This document shows, piece by piece, positions 46,030 to 58,519 of a stretch of 64,000 bases of DNA. Where the stretch lies: the NCBI GenBank assembly GCA_036417435.1, contig CM070899.1:70748501-70812500 (forward strand), read 5' to 3'. The stretch's first letter is position 1. Each line of letters opens with the position of its first letter. Under the pieces are notes generated by a model. That model was not told the origin of the DNA. It was given only the letters and a program-made list of their open reading frames with translations, and did no database searches. Source of the DNA: Inia geoffrensis (lineage: Eukaryota > Chordata > Mammalia > Artiodactyla > Iniidae). Made by a program: the position numbers and the translations under genes.

Positions 46030-47172
46030 TTACCTTCTCTCATTAGCTACTCACACTTATGCTCCTAGTTATTATCAATGACTACAACCTTGACATGATC
46101 TTAATGTGAACATCTCAATCTCTGGCCTTTACCTCCTTCCTTTTCAGCTCACTCCTATTATTTCAACATCTAAAATCCTGTGACATTATTAGGCCTATAA
46201 TTTATTGATTTTATCAACCTTTCCCTGCCCTTCATCCCCCACAGAGTCTCACTTTTCTTCTTCCCTATGTTTAATTTCATAATCATTTATCTTACTTAGA
46301 GTAAATATATTTTACTAACTTGATCTTCATTTGCCTTGTAGTTCTCACTTGACAAAGCCAAAACCCTGTAAAATCAAACTCTCTACTTACTTTGCGACTG
46401 CACCTGTGAAGTTAAGTATGACTGGGTTAAAACAATCACGTGTACTGGTCTGACTTTAAATGTGTGAATTCTAGTCTCAAGTGGGCCATTAAAGCTACCT
46501 GTCAAACCACTTGTTTCCTTTGTCCATTTGTTCTTTTATTCTCCTGGATAATTATCTCATAACTTACCTTCTCTTTTCTCAGAGTTACAATATTGGTCCA
46601 TATTCATGCACAATTGATGACTTTAATTCTTATTTTACCAAATCTAATAGATTAGTTCCTGTCACTACATCCACCGCCCATGTGCATCTTTATCTGTATA
46701 TTCTATTTGGTCTTATGGATAAATTCCTCTTGCTCCTATTCCAAGTCAGCATCTTCACCAGTGCACTAAATCTCATCCCTTCTTACCTCCTCCTGTTCTT
46801 TGATCCACAAAATATCCCTTCTCTTTCTTCAGTTGTTATTTTTCCCAACAGTAATCAGTCATTTCCTACAAAATCTATTCTTTCTTCCACCTTTAAAAGC
46901 AACAACAAAGATTTCTCTAGTAACCCAGTATTTTTCCAGCTATAGTCATTTGAGTCTTTCTCTTGTACTAGCATCCATGCATCAGTAAACCATTTAAAGA
47001 TATCAGAATGTGACCACCTCTCACAATGTTTACTTCTGTCACCTTTGTGTAAACTAGCAATATTTGTTGCAACAGTTTTAATTCATTTCCCTTCTTCCAC
47101 CTCTCCCGTTTAAGATAAAAGCATTCACAGTGATTATTTAAAACAATCCAGGTCACTCTATACTCAAAACCT
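46030..47172 (+). mobile_element. L2 LINE, RT and 3' region
   Basis: Plus-strand L2: 'ATGACTTTAATTCTTATTTTACC' (46617), 'GCACTAAATCTCATCCCTTCTTACCTCC' (46763; the PSHLL... step of L2 RT), 'AAAATATCCCTTCTCTTTCTTC' and, near the end, 'AATCCAGGTCACTCTATACTCAAAACC'. The frame 46511-46945 (144 codons) lies inside this and is a relic or chance frame. Start before 46500 is uncertain. It is followed directly by an L1 in the same orientation. Confidence 0.6.
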
Positions 47173-48185
47173 TTTAGTGGGAGGTGGAATTCTGGTATGG
47201 CATAGTGAGGAGCTTGGCAAATATTCTCCCTAAATAAATATAAAACTGGACAAAATTATCAAAAAATTGTCATTTTAGTTCTCTGGAGATTGGCCAAAGT
47301 CAACAAGAAGTTTAAAAACATTTATTCATGTAAAATTTCTTGTAAGTGTCTGTGACTTTCTTACCTGGTGCTGCTCCCACCCTCACTAGCTGGTAGGATG
47401 GTAGTTCTGTCAGAGTGAGGCATGCTGAAAAAGCCAGCAGTTTTATTGCTATATGGATCTCACTTAATTTGGAACAGGAGACAAAAAAAAAAAAAAAACT
47501 GAAAAAAGTTTATCTGATGGCATTGTCAGTAAGTGATTGAAAGTATCTCAAAAGAATCATATGGTAACTTCGGATGTGAAAAATGCAACAAATGAAATTA
47601 AAAATTCAAATCTACCTAAATAGCAAATTTGAGACAGCAAAAGACAGAATGAATTAACTTGAAGACAAATCAATAAAAAGTATTTAAATAGGTAAGAGAA
47701 AAAGAGAAGAAAAATAAACAGAGCCTCAGAGACCAGTGAGATATGGTCAACATACACAATACATACGTTAGGAATCCAATAAGGAGAAGAGAGGGAAGGG
47801 GAAAGCAAACTATTCAAATAAGTAATGGCTGAGAATGACCCAGTATTGATTAAAAAAATTAGTCTATAGATGCTAAAAGTGCAACAGACTCAAAGGAGGA
47901 TAAAAATAAAGAGATCCACATATACACATAATACTCAACTCTTAAAAAGAGAGAGAGAGAGAATCCTGAAAGCTTCAAAAGGAAAACAAACTTTCAGAAA
48001 GAATGAAGGCCTAAGGGCAGTGGAACAGTACATTCAAATTGCTGGAAAAAAATGTCATTCTGGAATTCTATATCCAGTAAAGTTATCCTTCAGAAGTGAA
48101 GATAAAATATATACTCAGGTAAACAAAGAGAATTTGTGTCACACAAATCTGTCTTGCAAGAAACACTAAAGAAAGTCCCTACTCC
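47173..48185 (+). mobile_element. old L1 5' UTR and ORF1 fragment
   Basis: The part to about 47830 reads as an old L1 leader. From 47870 on it follows ORF1: 'ATCCTGAAAGCTTCAAAAGG', 'GGCAGTGGAACAGTAC', 'GGAATTCTATATCCAGTAAAGTTATCCTTCAGAAG', ending 'GCAAGAAACACTAAAGAAAGTCC'. The 99-codon frame 47870-48169 preserves the ORF1 C-terminal pattern ILYPVKLSFRSEDKI, comparable to LLYPARISFRFDGEI in the young ORF1. ORF2 is absent. Confidence 0.7.
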
Positions 48186-49799
48186 TGACGTTCTTACTCC
48201 AGATGTCCACACAACTTTCATTAAGTGTTTTTTCAAATGCCACAGTCACAGTGAGGCCATGCCTGGAAAACCCATTTAAAATTACAGTATCCAACCTCTG
48301 ACATTTCCTGTGCCCCTTCCTTACCACATTTAGTCCTGTGCACTGTCACCATCTTACACACTGTATGTTTGTTGACTGTCTCCCCAGTCAGAATATGCTC
48401 ACCATGAGGACAAGCATTTTGTCTGTTTTCTTTTTTTTTTTTTTTTTGACTTTTGTACTTCACTTCTCCTTCCTCCCAGGAAGGAGAGCTACAAAAGAAT
48501 TTTTTAATATATTTGTTTATTTTGTCTATTCATGGGTATGAGTTATGCACTAGAAATAGATGTTAGCCTCAAAAAGGTTAAACTGAAGATAATTTGATAG
48601 GATAAACTATAGTGGGTGAATCACATTAAGAGAACAAGTAAGGGATGGTGATCCAGAGATTAGCAACATTAGAGGGCAGTTACCACCCTTAGGGCTGAAG
48701 GGACAAATGGAGGGAATGATGCTACTGAAGCAGTGTGGGGATTACAGGTATGGAGGATCAAAAAGAGCTTTAGATGCTTCCAGAGACCTGATGGGGCACA
48801 GCAGGAGGGTGTAGGTAAGTATGCCAACTTCTTCCTTCTCCCTAGTCGGATCTCCAGCTGGTGACTTCTACCAGAAGAACCTAATCAGAGACTTCATATA
48901 GGTGAAATTGGGAAACAAACCAAAATTAACCAAACTATCACTGTATCTTTCCAGGGGATAAGTATGGTCTTATGGCCAAGTATGACATTAAAAAATGATT
49001 TGTGAACATCTTGAACTTCCGATTTAAGGCTATATTAAAGTAAATGTATCAGATTTTTTAAATGAATGTATCAGAAATTATACATCTGAATGGATATTGA
49101 TGGCTTCAAAGTAACTGCCTTCCAAAACTATACACTTATTCTGACAATCATCTTTCCTCACAATTTTTGAAAGTTTCCTTTCTTGTACAGTATTTTAAAA
49201 AAATCAGTTTATTTGAATGTTTTAAAAGCATTGACTTGAAGGATGTTACATATTTTGTAAACAAAGTCATAACAAAGCTAATTAATAAGGTGGGTGATCA
49301 ATTTAGGAAAAACTTTTATGGCACATATCAGGGAAACTGTGATAATGAGATTGATTCTCCAAGCCCTGTGTAGAAGTTATTCTATTAATAATTAAAGTAC
49401 TCTACATTATATAGTCATACTACATGAGACAGTATAGTATCCAGAAAAAAATAACTAAAATTTTAATTCACTCTATATTAACGTGGCAGAGAACTCTAAA
49501 GATTTAAAGTATATTAATGTAAATTTCCAGTTTCCATATTCATGAAATTTTGACCAGTATTCTGACTTGAAGTGTCTCTTGATGGTAACAAGCAGAGGCA
49601 CATGACTAACCTTTTGTAATTCATTAATGAGGTAACATAATTAAGCTGTTTTGATAATTAATTAATTATGTGTTTTCTTGGTTGTTTAACCAAGAACATT
49701 TTTAAAAGGTGAAACATTGTATCTCTATTATAACAATTCATTATTTTCTTTGTACCAGTCTTACTAAGGTAATAAATGTTCGTCATATGATAAACATTA
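48186..49799. other. intergenic with an unnamed GC-richer block
   Basis: 48600-48900 is GC-richer than its surroundings ('GGGATGGTGATCCAGAGATTAG', 'CCAGAGACCTGATGGGGCAC') and may be an old LTR or L1 remnant; I cannot name it. The T run at 48430-48448 could mark a lost SINE or LINE tail. Otherwise nothing supported. Confidence 0.4.
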
Positions 49800-50000
49800 A
49801 AAAGGCAGTGGATTTGGGGTTGAATACTGTTTCTGCCTCTTTCAAGTTATATGATTTTGTTTTGTGACTTAACCTTCTCTAAAACTCAGTCTCTTTTTCT
49901 GTAAAATGAGAATAAATGAGATTTCATGCCTTAGAGTAGTGTGGGGATTAAAGTATATACTAAATGTAAAGCTCTCAGAGTATTGCCTGATTTTCATTTT
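49800..50000 (+). mobile_element. MIR SINE
   Basis: Core order of MIR: 'CTTTCAAGTTATATGATTTTG', 'GACTTAACCTTCTCTAAAACTCAGTCTC', 'TGTAAAATGAGAATAA', 'GTGTGGGGATTAAAGTATATAC', 'TGTAAAGCTCTCAGAGTATTGCCTG'. Plus orientation, well preserved in order though diverged. Confidence 0.85.
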
Positions 50001-50539
50001 GTCTTCATTTTGTGAAAAGAGCAGAATGGCAACTACGTCCGACTCCAAAGATTTTGGACTATATGGTGCAATCATGGACATGCTGATATTTATCTTCCAA
50101 ATATCCTTCCTTTCATAGTTTCAATTGGATTCAATTTAAATGCCTACTAATTTTTTCCCAGTAGCATAAATTTAATTTGGGAGAATGAATGAATAAATGT
50201 ATTTTCAGATTAACAAATTCACCTTTTTTCATTGAAGTAAGGGAAGAATAAGTAGATTTATTTACTCTATTTCTAAACAATTTTTCTTTAAATTTACTTT
50301 TCGAGATAAAATACCTTGATGGCAAAATTGAGCTTTCAAAATAAATCATTATATAAGCAATATAGCATTATTACAATAGCCATAGACTTAGAAAAACACT
50401 TAATTTCTAATTTAATTTTAGTTCTCCTCCTACTTGACTTTTGACAAGTTATAAAACATCCCGGGATTCTGTGAAATGGTAAGATGATTGCTAAAGCCTC
50501 TTTCACCACTAACACGCATAGTCATTAGGAAAATGGGTT

Positions 50540-50720
50540 TTAGATGCCAAAATATTCTAGAACTGTTACTAGCTTAAGTAACTTCTGACAAGTGACTTAA
50601 CATACCTGTCTAAGCCCAAGTTCTTTATTTGTGAAATGTGATTAGTAATACCTCCTAACACAGAATTTGAGGATTAAAATGGATAATATATGTGAAACAT
50701 TTAAAATGGTTCATGAAACT
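50540..50720 (+). mobile_element. MIR SINE
   Basis: 'GACAAGTGACTTAACATACCTG', 'TTTATTTGTGAAATGTGATTAGTAATACC', 'TTTGAGGATTAAAATGGATAATATATGTGAAAC' follow the MIR core and 3' part in plus orientation. It lies only about 550 bp from the previous MIR. Confidence 0.8.
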
Positions 50721-53024
50721 TAAGTATTTAAAATATCCGTTTTGCTAATGACAATGCATTGATTTCATCAGCCATGACTTTTGAGTTCATTTTTGCTGTC
50801 CTCAAAAGAAGATGAATAAAAACAGAAGTATTCATTCTTTCAGATGGCCCAAATGTAGCTGAAGTTGGAGAGTTACCTTTAGAGTAGTAGATAGGACAAT
50901 TATAAAGTGCAGTATTAATGGCCCTCCAACCCTGATTTTTTGGATGGTAATGGTAATGTTGATCAAATGTTTTTCACTTGATAACTGCTTTTAATTTCTT
51001 ATTTCCAATGACTGTATTTTTAGAATTACTTTCAGCAAAATCATTTAATAAAGACATGAGGAAAGCAGTAGTAATAGCAGCCATTCTTTATGAAACTGCA
51101 CATTCAGGGAAATATCCAGATTCCCTCACACTGACTGCAGGATTAGTAACTTAGATGATTCTGTTGAATGTATGCTCTAGTGTTCATGTCTCTGTTCATA
51201 TACAATAATAAAATTAACCACAATAATGCAGAAAAATAATTATAACCATGAAATATATAACAGCTTCACTCTAAATTCTCTAGAAATTGTATTATGCCTT
51301 TCATTTCTAACTACATTAATTATTATTACAAGTCTGTAGCTACAAAGTAACCATGTGGCTTTGTTTGACACGTATGTCACTTTCATTCATCATTCACATC
51401 ACCCCTGAAAAATATGAATAGCAATAACTTAGTTTATAGATTTATCATGATTCTAGAGACACAGTGAATATATTCTGACATATATATGTATTTATGTATA
51501 ATTTTATATAGATAAACATACATATATGTATTGGTTTCCTCCCCCTATATCTACTATTATTATATCTAACTGAATCTGTTCAATTTACAAAGGAGAATTT
51601 TATGAGATTCACCATTCTTTATAGAAACAAAAATAATCAAACTTTAGAAGTTTGATTCAAAGGAACTATAAAATTTCATTTGGTTATACATTAGATGAGC
51701 ATCACCTTTATTATGATTCCTATTTATTTTGTGCACCCTTCAATGTAACTTCTGGGAATCACACTTTCTCTATTTTCTGTCCTCACTTTTCAAATTAACA
51801 TAAGGTTAATAAAGATGTTCACAAAATCCCAATTCTAATTATTTAGTTATCAGTACCACTGATTTACTTGGAGGCTACCAAACTATTTCCTTTATTTTTT
51901 CATTAAATATTATGGTTTTTCTAAACTCTCAATTGTATTTTGAACAGTCTAGCACTTCATTTATTCTTCCAAAAGATGAGGAAGTTACATGTAAAGTTTA
52001 ATGATCTTATTTTAAAATAGTCTGAATATTTTAGTTAGAAGCATAACATGAATCTAAGAATAATCCATAACCTATGAAGATGCTTAGTATTTTGACTTAA
52101 ACGTTGTACACTTGATTTTTTTATATTGAAAGCTTTATGTGGAGGGAAAATTGTTCTAATTTGTAAACCCTATTGTTAGTTGCTACCTCTCTAAAATAAT
52201 ATAAACGACTTATCTACCATACTTCTTGATTATTTATATTGACTAAATTGGATAATCTAAGCTGAAATGTTCAGTGTAAAGTCTTCAAATATATCTCTGT
52301 CATTATGTACATACACATAAATTTGTCTGTTTAATGATCACTTCCCATTTTCATTATGCTGTTGATACTTGGTAAATTTCTTTCTTTGATGTCTATTTAG
52401 ATATAAATTTAGTTACTTCAGTTTTTTTGATGAGGGTTTGCATACTTTTGCCAACAAATAGGGTGTCTCTTAGTCCTCTCATCAGCACCTGGTGGAAGAC
52501 CATAAACAAAAGCTCATAAATTTTATTTAGGGGGTCCTCAGATTTCACAGCTGTCATGCTAGCCCATATTCGACTTCTAAGGATTTCCTAAATTTGAGTT
52601 GCTTTTGTCTTGCCTGCTTTTATGGCTTCCACCTTCTCCTCCCATGCTCTGTCAAATGTGAAATAGTTTTCAGGTCCCATTCCTCTTCAGAGGGGCTTAC
52701 CGGCCTTTAGAATCCTATTCATATGTCCGCCTCACCAACTCATGTCTCTAATGGGCTAAAAATCTTATAATTTGTAGATTATATAGTATTTTCTTATTAG
52801 GGAAAGAATTTTTTGTGTGTGTGGATTTTTACATCCTTAGTGGAAGCAAAGACGTGATCAAAAATATTCTTTCAAAATAAAATTACACTATTATGTAATA
52901 AATTTGAATTAAGTATGTTTTCTTAGTAATTTCTATTTCTTATATTTTAAAAGGTTGAAATTGCATGTTCATAAGAATTCCCCCATCTGCACCTTTAATC
53001 TATTTGTTAATTATATTAGTAAGA
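50721..53024. other. intergenic, AT-rich
   Basis: No gene and no firm repeat in 2.3 kb. 52430-52780 is GC-richer with few AT runs; I looked for an exon or LTR and found no support for either. Confidence 0.4.
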
Positions 53025-53215
53025 GCTAACATATCTGAAGGGCCTACTATTTGTGACACACTGTACATATTACATTAACTATGTTATCTCATTTTATACC
53101 ACTGAAAAAGTTCCTATTATTATCCTCACTTGATATATGAGGCACTCAGAGTTATCAGACCCCTTGCCTCTACAGTCATTAAGTGGCAGAGCTGGGATAT
53201 GAATCTGAAGATCTC
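53025..53215 (-). mobile_element. MIR SINE
   Basis: Reads as MIR in reverse: 'GGGCCTACTATTTGTGACACACTG', 'CTATGTTATCTCATTTTATACC', 'CCTATTATTATCCTCACTTGATATATGAGGCACTCAGAG', 'TTAAGTGGCAGAGCTGGGATATGAA'. The last phrase is the reversed MIR tRNA-like head with its B-box region. Confidence 0.88.
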
Positions 53216-53784
53216 TGGAATCTAAGTATAAAACAGATACTGTGAAGCATACAGAGGCAGAATTTGGAAAAGGAGGTCTTTAAATTTAGTTGAAGTAGCG
53301 TTAATATAGACATACATTTATATATATAGTTAGTTGAGAACCACACCTTTCTAGCAATGCAAGATCTGAGCATTTTAACTTCATGTCCTTTCTTCCCAGA
53401 TGCTGTAAACAGTGGCATAATAATACAATATGTATTCTCATGGATAAAGGAAGAAAAGGTGTTGCAATGAAGCTTACTCTTTATTTTAATTAGTGTATTG
53501 GGAATTTGGCTTATAATCCTTTGTTTTTGATTTATTAATAGAACTCATGTCATTTAACTACCAATCATGGTGAAATAAGGGTTTTTTTAAGCACTTTTTT
53601 TCATTTTTTTTGTCTGCTACCTATGATAAAGCATATAGTTTTACTCATGATCCATTTCTCCTCTAAGCCTATAAATACATATACAATGAAGGCTTTGGAA
53701 ATAATAGTTCACTTTTCATATATAATGCATTACTCTGTCCATTGTAGTCCATTTTAAAAGTGCTGATTTCAACCCACTACATTT
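53216..53784. other. intergenic, no supported feature
   Basis: AT-rich, unassigned. Confidence 0.4.
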
Positions 53785-55866
53785 ATTTATTTTTTTATTG
53801 AGATATAATTGACCAATAACATTGCATAAGTTTAAGCTTTACAACATCTTGACTTGATGCATTTATATATTGCAATTATGATTGCCACCATAGCATTAGC
53901 TAAGACCTCTATCATGTTACATAGTTATTTTTTGTGTGATTAGAACAATTAAGACCAAGTCTCTTAGCAACTTTGATATTTATAATACAGTATTGTTGAA
54001 TATGATAACTATGCAGTGCATTAGATCTCCAGACTTATTTATCTACTACTTGCAGATTTCTACCCTTAATGAACATCTCCCCAATCCCCTCACCCCAAGT
54101 CCCTGCCAAACACCATTGTACTCTCTGATGTATGAGTTCAACTTTTTTAGATTCCACATATAAGTGAAATCATACAGTATTTATCTTTCTCAGTCTGACT
54201 TACCTCACTCAGCATTATGCCCTCAAGGTCTATCCATGTCATCTCAAATGGAAAGATCCCCTTCTTTCTTGTGGCTGACTTAATATTCCATTGTATATAT
54301 AGAGCACATCTTTATCCATTCATCCATTGATGGACACTTAGATTGTTTCCAAATCTTGGCTATTGTACATAATAGTGCAATGAACATGGAATGTATATAT
54401 CTTTTCAAATTAGTGTTTTTGTTTTCCTCAGATAAATACCCAGAAGTGGGATTGCTAGTAGTTCACATGACAGTTCTGTCTTAAAAACAATGTAAGGAAC
54501 CCACACAGTTTTCAGCACTGGCTGAAACAATTTACTGTCCCACCGACAGTATACAAGAGCTCCCTTTTCCCACATCCTTGCCAACACTTGTTATTTCTTG
54601 TCTTTTTGATCATAGCCATCCTAACGTGTGTGGGGTGATACCTCATTGTGGCTTGGACTTTCATTTCCCTAATGATTAGTGATGCTGAGCATCTTTTCAT
54701 GTACCTGCTGCCCATTTGTATGTCTTCTCTGGAAAAATGTCCATTTAGCTCCTTTGCCCATTTTTTTTTTTTAACATCTTTATTGGGGTATAATTGCTTT
54801 ACAATCGTGTGTTAGTTTCTGCTTTATAACAAAGTGAATCAGTTATACATATACATAGGTTCCCATATCTCTTCCCTCTTGAGTCTCCCTCCCTCCCACC
54901 CTCCCTATCCTACCCCTCCAGGCAGTCACAAAGCACCTAGCCGATATCCCTGTGCCATGCGGCTGCTTCCCACTAGCTATCTACCTTACGTTTGTTAGTG
55001 TATATATGTCCATGCCTCTCTCTCGCCCTGTCACAGCTCACCCTTCCCCCTCCCCATATCCTCAAGTCTGTTCTCCAGTAGGTCTGTGTCTTTATTCCTG
55101 TCTTACCCCTAGGTTCTTCATGACATATTTTTTCTTAAATTCCATATATATGTGTTAGCATACGGTATTTGTCTTTTTCTTTCTGACTTCACTCTGTATG
55201 ACAGACTCTAGGTCTATCCACCTCATTACAAATAGCTCAATTTCGTTTCTTTTTATGGCTGAGTAATATTCCATTGTATATATGTGCCACATCTTCTTTA
55301 TCCATTCATCCGATGATGTTTTTTAATCAGATTTTGTTGTTGTTATTATTGAGCTGTGTGGGGTTTTTGTTATATATTTTGGGTATTAACTTCCTATCAT
55401 GTATATGGTTTGAAACTATTTTCTCTCATCCTGTAAGTTGCCTTTTTATTTTGTTGACTATTTGCTGTGCAGAAGCATTTTACTTTGAGATAGTACAGCT
55501 TGTTTATTTTTGCTTTTGTTTCTTCTGCTTTTGGTGTCATATCCAAAAGAATCATTGCTAAGACCAAAGTCAAGGAGTTTCATCCCTTTGTTTTTTTTCT
55601 AGGAGTTTTAAGGTATCAAGTCTTATGTTTAAAACTTTAATTTATCTTGAGTTACCTTTTCGTGAGTGGCGTAAGGTAGAGATTCAGTTTTATTTTTCTG
55701 CATGTGCCTGTCTAGTATGCCCAGCAACCTTTGTTGAAGAGGCTATCCTTTGCCCATTGAATGTTCTTGGCTCCCTTGTCAATTTATTAGTTGACTGTAT
55801 ATGTGGGGTTTATTTTGGGACTCTCTGTTCTGTTGCATTTTATGTTTGTATTAGTTACCTCATATA
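53785..55866 (-). mobile_element. old L1 (3' UTR to ORF2), host of a younger L1
   Basis: Minus-strand L1: 3' UTR from 'TTTTTTATTGAGATATAATTGACC' (53789), ORF2 C-terminus (54250-54760), and upstream ORF2 (55319-55866). The order 'CTCCTTTGCCCATTTTTT' (to 54766) and 'TTTTTTAATCAGATTTTG' (from 55319) is continuous in L1, so the piece between was inserted later. Frames are broken; the fragment 54512-54715 keeps a REMKVQATMRYH step of ORF2. Confidence 0.85.
54762..55318 (-). mobile_element. 5'-truncated young L1 nested in an old L1
   Basis: A 550-bp 3' end nearly identical to 32470-33030 of the full-length L1: same 'AACATCTTTATTGGGGTATAATTGC', C-rich tract, and the ORF2 end with 'GAGTAATATTCCATTGTATATATG'. 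It is truncated at CATCCGATGATG. The flanking duplication is a T run of six or more, so its length is ambiguous. Confidence 0.93.
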
Positions 55867-55910
55867 ACTACCCTTAAGAAACGTCTCATATAACTACCCT
55901 TAAAAAATGT
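55859..55910 (+). repeat. 26-bp tandem duplication
   Basis: CTCATATAACTACCCTTAAG... (55859-55884) is followed by a second copy (55885-55910) with 2 differences. It lies at the 5' edge of the old L1. Confidence 0.95.
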
Positions 55911-58519
55911 TTATATATAATAATTAACTTTCTTTCCTCCATTATTTCCTCCCTTCCTCGTTTCCTTTCTGTGCATACCATATGTTATTAACATTACCCA
56001 GTTTATCAGCTTGGCTAATTTAGTTGGTTTTACTGGAGAGAGGTGCTTTTTTGCTTAGTTTTTTGGTCCATTTTTGTATCCTTTTCTCCAACATCTTCCC
56101 TCTATCAACTTTTGTTCATATTGCTAAAAACATAGGAAAAAAATACTACCTTTTCTTTGTAAAGTGACCATTCTTTGGTCAAAAATAGAGTATAAAAAAT
56201 TTAGTAGCCAACCATGTTTTATTTTTTTAATATCACTGAGAAATATTCTCTGTTATAATAAAAATTGTTTATTTCACAAATGTTGAATTTATATTTGCTG
56301 AGCTATTCTTAAAGATGAATTTCACAGAATATAGTTTGCTATAGCTTTGTAAAATTTTGGTGAACCATACTTATGTGTGACCTTCAATAATATGGTAATT
56401 TATTTAAATGTGCTTCACTAATTAAGAATATTTAAAATAGGAGTTCACTTAAATTACTCTTACCAATTATCTATATAAGAAATTATGAAATGATTAGTTA
56501 CCATAATCAACAATCATTACTGAAATAAGATAATAAGCATCTTCAAAATACTGGCTGCCTAAATTTTTTGAATGTTCTTCTTTGGGGACCTAAATTTGTT
56601 CCCTAAGCATTTCCCTTTAGAATATTTATGGACCAAAATATCTATAGCATAACACAAACCAAATATCCTACTAATGTCCCTATGTAAAAATAATAAATGT
56701 GGCAGAAAGGAGTATATACATTTTATGTCAAGTATGATTTTTATCCTCCTTATGCTTGGACAATAGAAATTGAAAAAAGTGTCAGGGGATCCTAGTCCCA
56801 TAACCTCCCTCCAGGCAATTCTAGTAATGAAAGGCAGATTGTTGAGAATTTTTTTCTCAGAACTCTTCAGGGCCCCAAACCTTATGACCTACATCATTAG
56901 CCACTTAGCTATTTTTCTCTTAGTCAATGACTTGAGGGTTTTTTTCTGAATATAATAGAATCTCTCTCCCTCTCAATGAATTGTGGTCCCTTACTCAGTG
57001 ACTATCATTACTATTATCATAATAAACAGTCTTTCATGTATTTCAAAACAGTGATTATACTGCCAACTAGCCTTCTGTATTCTGAGCTATCATTTATTTT
57101 CCTATCTTATAGAGGTTACCCATTTACCCAAGGTTTTTCTTTTTTTCTTTTTAATGCTGTAACAAGTAAAGTGACTCAATATTATATAGTGCATGGACAA
57201 TGCAGCAAACAGGTATCATTATAGATATTTGAAACAATACAACTCCAATAATAGAAAGCATTTGTTGCTCCCAAAATTATTGGAAAGGAGCATAAGACAT
57301 AGGATATCACTGAAGAATAATGCCAAATAGCTGCAAACCAGAGCTCAAAAAGTTTCCACAGTCCCCATACTATCAAAACCACCTTTTAAGAGCCTTGGTG
57401 CTGAGTCTGGACAGGGATTTTGAGTGTGGCTGCTGCAATTGCCTCCAAACTCTTACATGTCTACAACCTTGACAACTGGTCAAAAACAATAAGAATATGG
57501 CCTCCATTTCACTTCCTCATTCTAAATCTCACATGAGTGCCTCCAACAGGTAAAACTTAATTTATAAGTAAGGATTAGGTCTGCTAATTTGTGAAGATAA
57601 GAAAAAAATAAGAGTTGAAAAGATCTGCACTGATAAGGCAGAGCAATTGCCAAATTGAGACAAAATGAAGAACATAGGGTCAATGGGTAATGTATTTAAT
57701 GGGTATTCCTCTGTGACATAATATGTTTAACTCTGTTATATTCAGCTATTATATTTGATGTCTGAAAATATTAATGGGCTGAAAAATTCATGTAATCAGT
57801 CAATGAGCATCCTATATTATATCCTTTATTCATTTTCCAATGATATTAGTTAGCTAATTAATTTATCATAGAAAAACAGTATCCAATTAAGATGTTATTG
57901 CAAATTAGTGGAAAATTAATGGCTTATTTACTGATGTTGGGGAAAAATAAAACACTTTAGGACAAATTAGTTAAAACAATACGTAAGATACAAATAAAAA
58001 TTAATTCATGAAAGGTAAAATTAAAAAGTATTAGAATAACATAATAGCAAATAATTATGTAATCTTATAGTAATTTCTAAGCATCTCATTAAAACTAGAA
58101 CACATAAAGGCAAATGTTGAAACTGCATTATCAACTTCACTTTAATATTGAAAGTGAATCAATTTTTGATTGTTATTGAAAGGCAGTCAACAAATTATAA
58201 ATGGGACTTTGAAATATAGATGGAAAAGACTACTCTTCATATATAAATCACTTTTTCATATTAGTTAAAAATAGAATATTGCTATTAAAACGTTACAAAA
58301 AAGAAATAAAAGCATAAATATTTTGTGTAAAAAAGTTCAAATCTCATTAGTAACACATATGTAAGTCAAACTATAAAAATATTTTTCTTTACTAATTTTA
58401 TTGAAAAACATTTTATATGGTGGATGTTAGAATTGGTAGAAGGCAATTTTGTATTCATATGGACATAATTCATAAGTGAATTTTTTATTAATTTTTATTT
58501 TATGAATTTTTATTTTTAA
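55911..58519. other. intergenic, AT-rich, unique
   Basis: 2.6 kb without a supported feature. Frames of 60-82 codons are not recognised. Confidence 0.4.

Noticed and set aside
46511..46945. 144-codon frame that might be a membrane protein
   Set aside because: It lies in L2 RT-derived sequence; hydrophobic residues follow from TTY-rich DNA.
52430..52780. GC-richer block as a possible exon or LTR
   Set aside because: No open frame, splice-site pair or LTR ends could be found.
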